From NCBI GenBank assembly GCA_913054115.1, contig CAJXIS010000082.1, forward strand, positions 1-8,349: 8,349 bases of DNA. Direction: 5' to 3'. The first letter of the stretch is position 1; each line of letters opens with the position of its first letter. Of the stretch, positions 5,205 through 8,349 are shown one piece after another. The translations under genes and the position numbers were made by a program. The notes under the pieces are model-generated. The model saw nothing but the letters and a program-made list of their open reading frames with translations, was not told where the DNA came from and searched no databases. The stretch is from an uncultured Acidimicrobiaceae bacterium. GTDB lineage: Bacteria > Actinomycetota > Acidimicrobiia > Acidimicrobiales > MedAcidi-G1.

Positions 5205-6041
5205 ATGGGTGAAGGGACGTCTGTCGAACTGCATGTCGAGGCCTTCGGTCCGGTCGATGGCGAGCCGGTGCTGCTGCTGTCGGGCGCCGACGCTCAGTGC
5301 ACCCGGTGGACCCCTGCGTTGGTGGACCCGCTCGTCGGAGCCGGCCACCGGGTGGTGCGCTTCGACAACCGCGACTGCGGACTTTCCACGAAGCTGCCAT
5401 CTGATGTCGGCTACACGCTCGACGACCTGGCGGCCGACGCCTGCCGGGTGCTCGACGGCGAGGGCATCGACGCCGCCCACCTGGTCGGCCGCTCGATGGG
5501 TGGGATGGTCGCCCAGGTCATGGCCCTCGACCATCCCGACCGGGTGCGTTCGCTGACGCTGCTCTGTTCCACGCCAGGGCTCGGCGACGATCGCCTCCCG
5601 CCCCCGGAGGACCGGCTGATCGACGAGATGACCGAGCGCCTCTTCGCGGCACCGCCCAGCGACCACGTCGGGAAGGTGGCGTGGCTGGTCGCCCTCGATC
5701 AGCTCTTCATCGGGCGTCGCTACCCGTTCGACGAGGCGGCGGCGGTGCTCGTCGCCGATGCCGATGTCACCCGCTGCTGGTTCCCCGAGACCGGGCACGG
5801 CCCCGCCGTGAACTCTTCGCCGTCGCGTCTCGACCGTTTGGGAGACATCGGGGCCCGGACCCTCGTCGTACACGGCACCGCCGATCCGGTGTTCCCTGTC
5901 GAGCACGGCATCGCGCTCGCCGACGGCATCCCCGGCGCCGACCTCTGGCTGGTCGAGGGCCTCGGCCACGAGGTCCCGGACGCCTGTCTGCCCGAACTGC
6001 TGCCGAAGGTGCTGAAGCATCTGGCCGACCCGGCCGGTTAG
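5205..6041 (+). CDS. Alpha/beta-fold hydrolase
   Basis: A serine hydrolase of 278 residues in the alpha/beta-hydrolase superfamily, most like the aclacinomycin methylesterase/RdmC-type esterases in its strand-3 motif FDNRDCGLST (53-62). The nucleophile elbow is GRSMGG with Ser97. The acid is Asp227 in HGTADPVFP (223-231) and the histidine is His255 in GLGHEVPD (252-259), so the triad is complete. The oxyanion-hole region follows LLLSGADAQC (23-32), where the usual HG is replaced by SG, as in RdmC-like proteins. A helical cap spans about 125-205. There is no signal peptide, so it should be cytoplasmic; the substrate is unknown. The ATG at 5205 was chosen over upstream in-frame starts because earlier ones would lie inside the divergent thioesterase gene and a -10 box fits here. 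The gene is followed by a hairpin terminator at 6058-6100. Confidence 0.9.
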   Translation: MGEGTSVELHVEAFGPVDGEPVLLLSGADAQCTRWTPALVDPLVGAGHRVVRFDNRDCGLSTKLPSDVGYTLDDLAADACRVLDGEGIDAAHLVGRSMGGMVAQVMALDHPDRVRSLTLLCSTPGLGDDRLPPPEDRLIDEMTERLFAAPPSDHVGKVAWLVALDQLFIGRRYPFDEAAAVLVADADVTRCWFPETGHGPAVNSSPSRLDRLGDIGARTLVVHGTADPVFPVEHGIALADGIPGADLWLVEGLGHEVPDACLPELLPKVLKHLADPAG

Positions 6042-6057
6042 CGGGTCCGCACACGCG

Positions 6058-6100
6058 AAACGGCGCCCTCCCCGGTAGGTGGGAAGGACGCCGCTCGTTT
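6058..6100. terminator. Probable bidirectional intrinsic terminator
   Basis: AAAC-GGCG opens an imperfect stem: 6061-6065 pairs with 6089-6093, and 6067-6072 pairs with 6081-6087 with one bulged A, interrupted by one C/A mismatch. The loop is 8 bases. AAA on the left and TTT on the right give a short U-run on either strand. It lies 17 bases after the hydrolase stop, so it can end that transcript, and it could also end leftward transcripts from sdhBA or from the candidate RNA. The short U-runs make it a weak-looking example. Confidence 0.55.
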
Positions 6101-6324
6101 ACAAGGTCCGGGTCGAGTCGTCTCGCGTCAGTCGTTCTCCGAGGCCCAGCAGGGCGTTGGTTGCGAGAACGTGAGGGGACCGGCTCGGTACCGGAACCTC
6201 GGGCTCACCCGCCAGGCGGGGCTCGACACCGTCTCTCGAACCGGATGGATCGCACGTTCAGCCTCCCGTCGCTCGTGGACATAAGACCGTGTCGATCAGC
6301 CCCCCACCTCATCGGCAGGGTGAC
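6060..6324 (-). ncRNA. Candidate structured non-coding RNA (speculative)
   Basis: On the minus strand a consensus TTGACA (6359-6354) is followed, after 17 bases, by TGC-GACAGT. This is an extended but imperfect -10, predicting a start near 6324. The following 260 bases contain nested complementary segments, notably GGTTgCGAGA (6159-6168) with TCTCGAACC (6234-6242) enclosing smaller hairpins, and end at the terminator hairpin. The region has no convincing reading frame. I could not match it to tmRNA, RNase P RNA, SRP RNA, 6S RNA or a riboswitch. The pairings are equally possible on the plus strand, so orientation rests only on the promoter-like boxes. Confidence 0.22.
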
Positions 6325-6330
6325 TAATGT

Positions 6331-6359
6331 CACTGTCGCACCACAGCGCCGGTTTGTCA
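6331..6359 (-). promoter_or_regulatory. Possible sigma-70-type promoter, minus strand
   Basis: TTGACA at 6359-6354 (full -35 consensus), a 17-base spacer ending in TGC, then GACAGT at 6336-6331 (three of six consensus bases, with an extended-10 TG). It is downstream of sdhB and points away from it, so it would serve the intergenic region itself. The palindrome at 6320-6333 overlaps the -10 and predicted start. Confidence 0.3.
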
Positions 6360-6480
6360 ACCATGTTCGTCGACTCCCCTCCGGGACCGCGTCGACCGGT
6401 CACCGGGCACTCGGTGTCGGCGATCCGCCCCGGTCAGGTCAGCGGCGCCGGCGAGAAGCGCCCCGGGCAGGGTTCCAGGA

Positions 6481-7263
6481 CTAGCGCTGCCCGGTGAGGG
6501 CCCGGTTCTTGACCTTGGCCTTCATGTAGTCGCGGTTCATCAGGGCGATGAAGTCGAGGCTGATCTCCTTGGGACACGCCTCGGTGCATTCGCCGTGGTT
6601 GGTGCACGATCCGAAGAAGTCCTCCATGGTCTCGACCATGGCCTCGGTGCGGCTCCAGCGTTCGGCCTGCCCCTGGGGCAGCAGGCCCAGGTGGCCGATC
6701 TTGGCGGAGGTGAACAGCTGGGCGGCCGAGTTGGGGCAGGCGGCGACGCAGGCACCGCAGCCGATGCAGGCGGCGGCGTCGAATGCCTGGTCGGCGGCGA
6801 CCTTGGGGATCGGGGTGAGGTTGGCGTCGGAGGCGGCGCCGGTGTTGACCGAGATGTAGCCGCCGGCCTCGATGATGGCGTCGAGCGGCGAGCGGTCGAT
6901 GGCGAGGTCGCGGATCACGGGGAACCCGGCGGCCCGGAAGGGCTCGATGACGATCTCGTCGCCGTCGCGGAACTCGCGCATGTGGAGCTGGCAGGTGGCG
7001 GTGGCCTTCTGGGGTCCGTGGGCGCGGCCGTTGATCATCACGCCGCAGGTGCCGCAGATGCCCTCGCGGCAGTCGCTCTCGAAGGCGATGGGCTCCTGGC
7101 CGGCGGCGTTGAGCTCTTCGTTGAGGAGGTCGAGCATCTCGAGGAACGAGGCGTCGGTGCTGATGGCCTGCTGGTAGGTCTCGAAGGCTCCGGGGGCATC
7201 GGCGCCGGCCTGGCGCCACACCTTGAGGGTGACGTTGATGGTCGTGCCGTGGGATCCGGACAT
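6481..7263 (-). CDS. sdhB: Succinate dehydrogenase iron-sulfur subunit
   Basis: Iron-sulfur subunit (260 residues) of succinate dehydrogenase, complex II. It passes electrons from the flavoprotein to the membrane quinone site on the cytoplasmic face of the membrane. The N-terminal ferredoxin domain has the [2Fe-2S] ligands Cys65, Cys70, Cys73 and Cys91 (CREGICGTC ... ATATC). The C-terminal domain has CIGCGACVAACP (166-177) and CTNHGECTEACP (220-231). By family comparison, Cys166, 169, 172 and 230 hold the [4Fe-4S] cluster and Cys176, 220 and 226 the [3Fe-4S] cluster. The sequence follows the Corynebacterium-type SdhB, whose partner is a di-heme membrane anchor. ATG 7263 is chosen because GGGAGGA (7279-7273) lies at ribosome-site distance; the frame stays open upstream but only into sdhA. 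It follows sdhA by 20 bases and no anchor gene follows it, so sdhC should lie upstream of sdhA. Confidence 0.95.
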   Translation of the reverse strand: MSGSHGTTINVTLKVWRQAGADAPGAFETYQQAISTDASFLEMLDLLNEELNAAGQEPIAFESDCREGICGTCGVMINGRAHGPQKATATCQLHMREFRDGDEIVIEPFRAAGFPVIRDLAIDRSPLDAIIEAGGYISVNTGAASDANLTPIPKVAADQAFDAAACIGCGACVAACPNSAAQLFTSAKIGHLGLLPQGQAERWSRTEAMVETMEDFFGSCTNHGECTEACPKEISLDFIALMNRDYMKAKVKNRALTGQR

Positions 7264-7272
7264 GGCGGACGT

Positions 7273-7279
7273 TCCTCCC
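7273..7279 (-). promoter_or_regulatory. Ribosome binding site of sdhB
   Basis: The minus-strand GGGAGGA in the 20-base gap between sdhA and sdhB lies 9 bases before ATG 7263. It decides the sdhB start and contrasts with the leaderless-looking starts elsewhere in the window, as expected for an internal operon gene. Confidence 0.7.
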
Positions 7280-7283
7280 GGTC

Positions 7284-8349
<1,066 letters not shown>

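Larger units (their letters stand above)
6042..6480. other. 439-base intergenic region between convergent genes
   Basis: Separates the hydrolase (+) from sdhB (-) and is by far the longest non-coding stretch. It contains a terminator-like hairpin (6058-6100), a pair of complementary segments that could form a long-range helix (6159-6168 with 6234-6242), small hairpins (GCCC-AGCA-GGGC at 6144-6155; CCCGC-CAG-GCGGG at 6208-6220; GGCGC/GCGCC at 6444-6462) and a palindrome GTGAC-TAAT-GTCAC at 6320-6333. A minus-strand TTGACA lies at 6359-6354. The part around 6270-6370 is visibly richer in A/T than the genes. A 44-codon plus-strand frame from ATG 6363 has no supporting features. Confidence 0.6.

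Noticed and set aside
6270..6310. Minus-strand GGGGGGCTGATC resembling a tmRNA 5' end, and plus-strand CCCCCC in a hairpin loop resembling 6C RNA
   Set aside because: There is no GGTTTCGAC, tag reading frame or tRNA-like 3' end for tmRNA. Only one C-rich loop (stem GTCGAT/ATCGGC around it) is present, whereas 6C RNA needs two.
6352..6372. CGAACATGGTTGA on the minus strand as a LexA/SOS box
   Set aside because: The half-sites do not match in sequence or spacing to the actinobacterial CGAAC-N4-GTTCG consensus, and no damage-response gene follows.
6432..6475. Resemblance to bacterial SRP RNA (CCGGTCAGGTC ... GGGCAGGG)
   Set aside because: The conserved GGAAGGAAGCAGC apical segment is missing and the flanks do not pair as in 4.5S RNA.
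6363..6497. 44-codon plus-strand frame in the gap, overlapping the end of sdhB
   Set aside because: It is Pro/Gly/Arg/Ser-rich with no ribosome site and no recognisable features. A TAATGT box upstream is the only hint, which is too little.

Overview
The window is a GC-rich, gene-dense piece of bacterial chromosome with very short gaps between genes. The likely host is an actinomycete, perhaps of the Acidimicrobiia. That is an inference. It rests on the Corynebacterium-like form of the succinate dehydrogenase subunits, frequent GTG starts, and several genes that appear to be transcribed without a leader from a TAnnnT -10 box. No mobile element, CRISPR array, tRNA or rRNA was found.

Layout from left to right. 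(1) The C-terminal half of malate dehydrogenase (+) ends at 466. (2) A minus-strand pair follows: a stand-alone SCP2 sterol-carrier domain protein, then a small MOSC-domain protein. (3) Across a 64-base divergent promoter region lies a plus-strand three-gene cluster: an orphan phosphohistidine swivel domain (PEP-utilising enzyme mobile domain), a 377-residue protein I do not recognise, and a DUF7064/AttH-like protein. The first two genes overlap by 4 bases and the third starts 4 bases after the second. (4) Convergent to it is a minus-strand pair: a hotdog-fold acyl-CoA thioesterase coupled to a DUF368 (PopT-type undecaprenyl-phosphate translocase) membrane protein. (5) Divergent from that pair is an alpha/beta hydrolase (+). 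(6) A 439-base gap without a convincing protein gene holds a terminator-like hairpin, a long-range RNA helix and a consensus TTGACA box on the minus strand. It may encode a structured non-coding RNA. (7) Succinate dehydrogenase iron-sulfur subunit and flavoprotein subunit (sdhB, sdhA) lie on the minus strand, with sdhA running off the right edge.

The two edges carry TCA-cycle enzymes (malate and succinate dehydrogenases). The middle carries lipid- or envelope-related functions (SCP2, thioesterase, DUF368, DUF7064) and the unexplained swivel-domain cluster. The most interesting signals are that cluster, the recurrent GGCTAnnnT box placed 7-8 bases before four start codons, and the possible RNA at 6060-6325.
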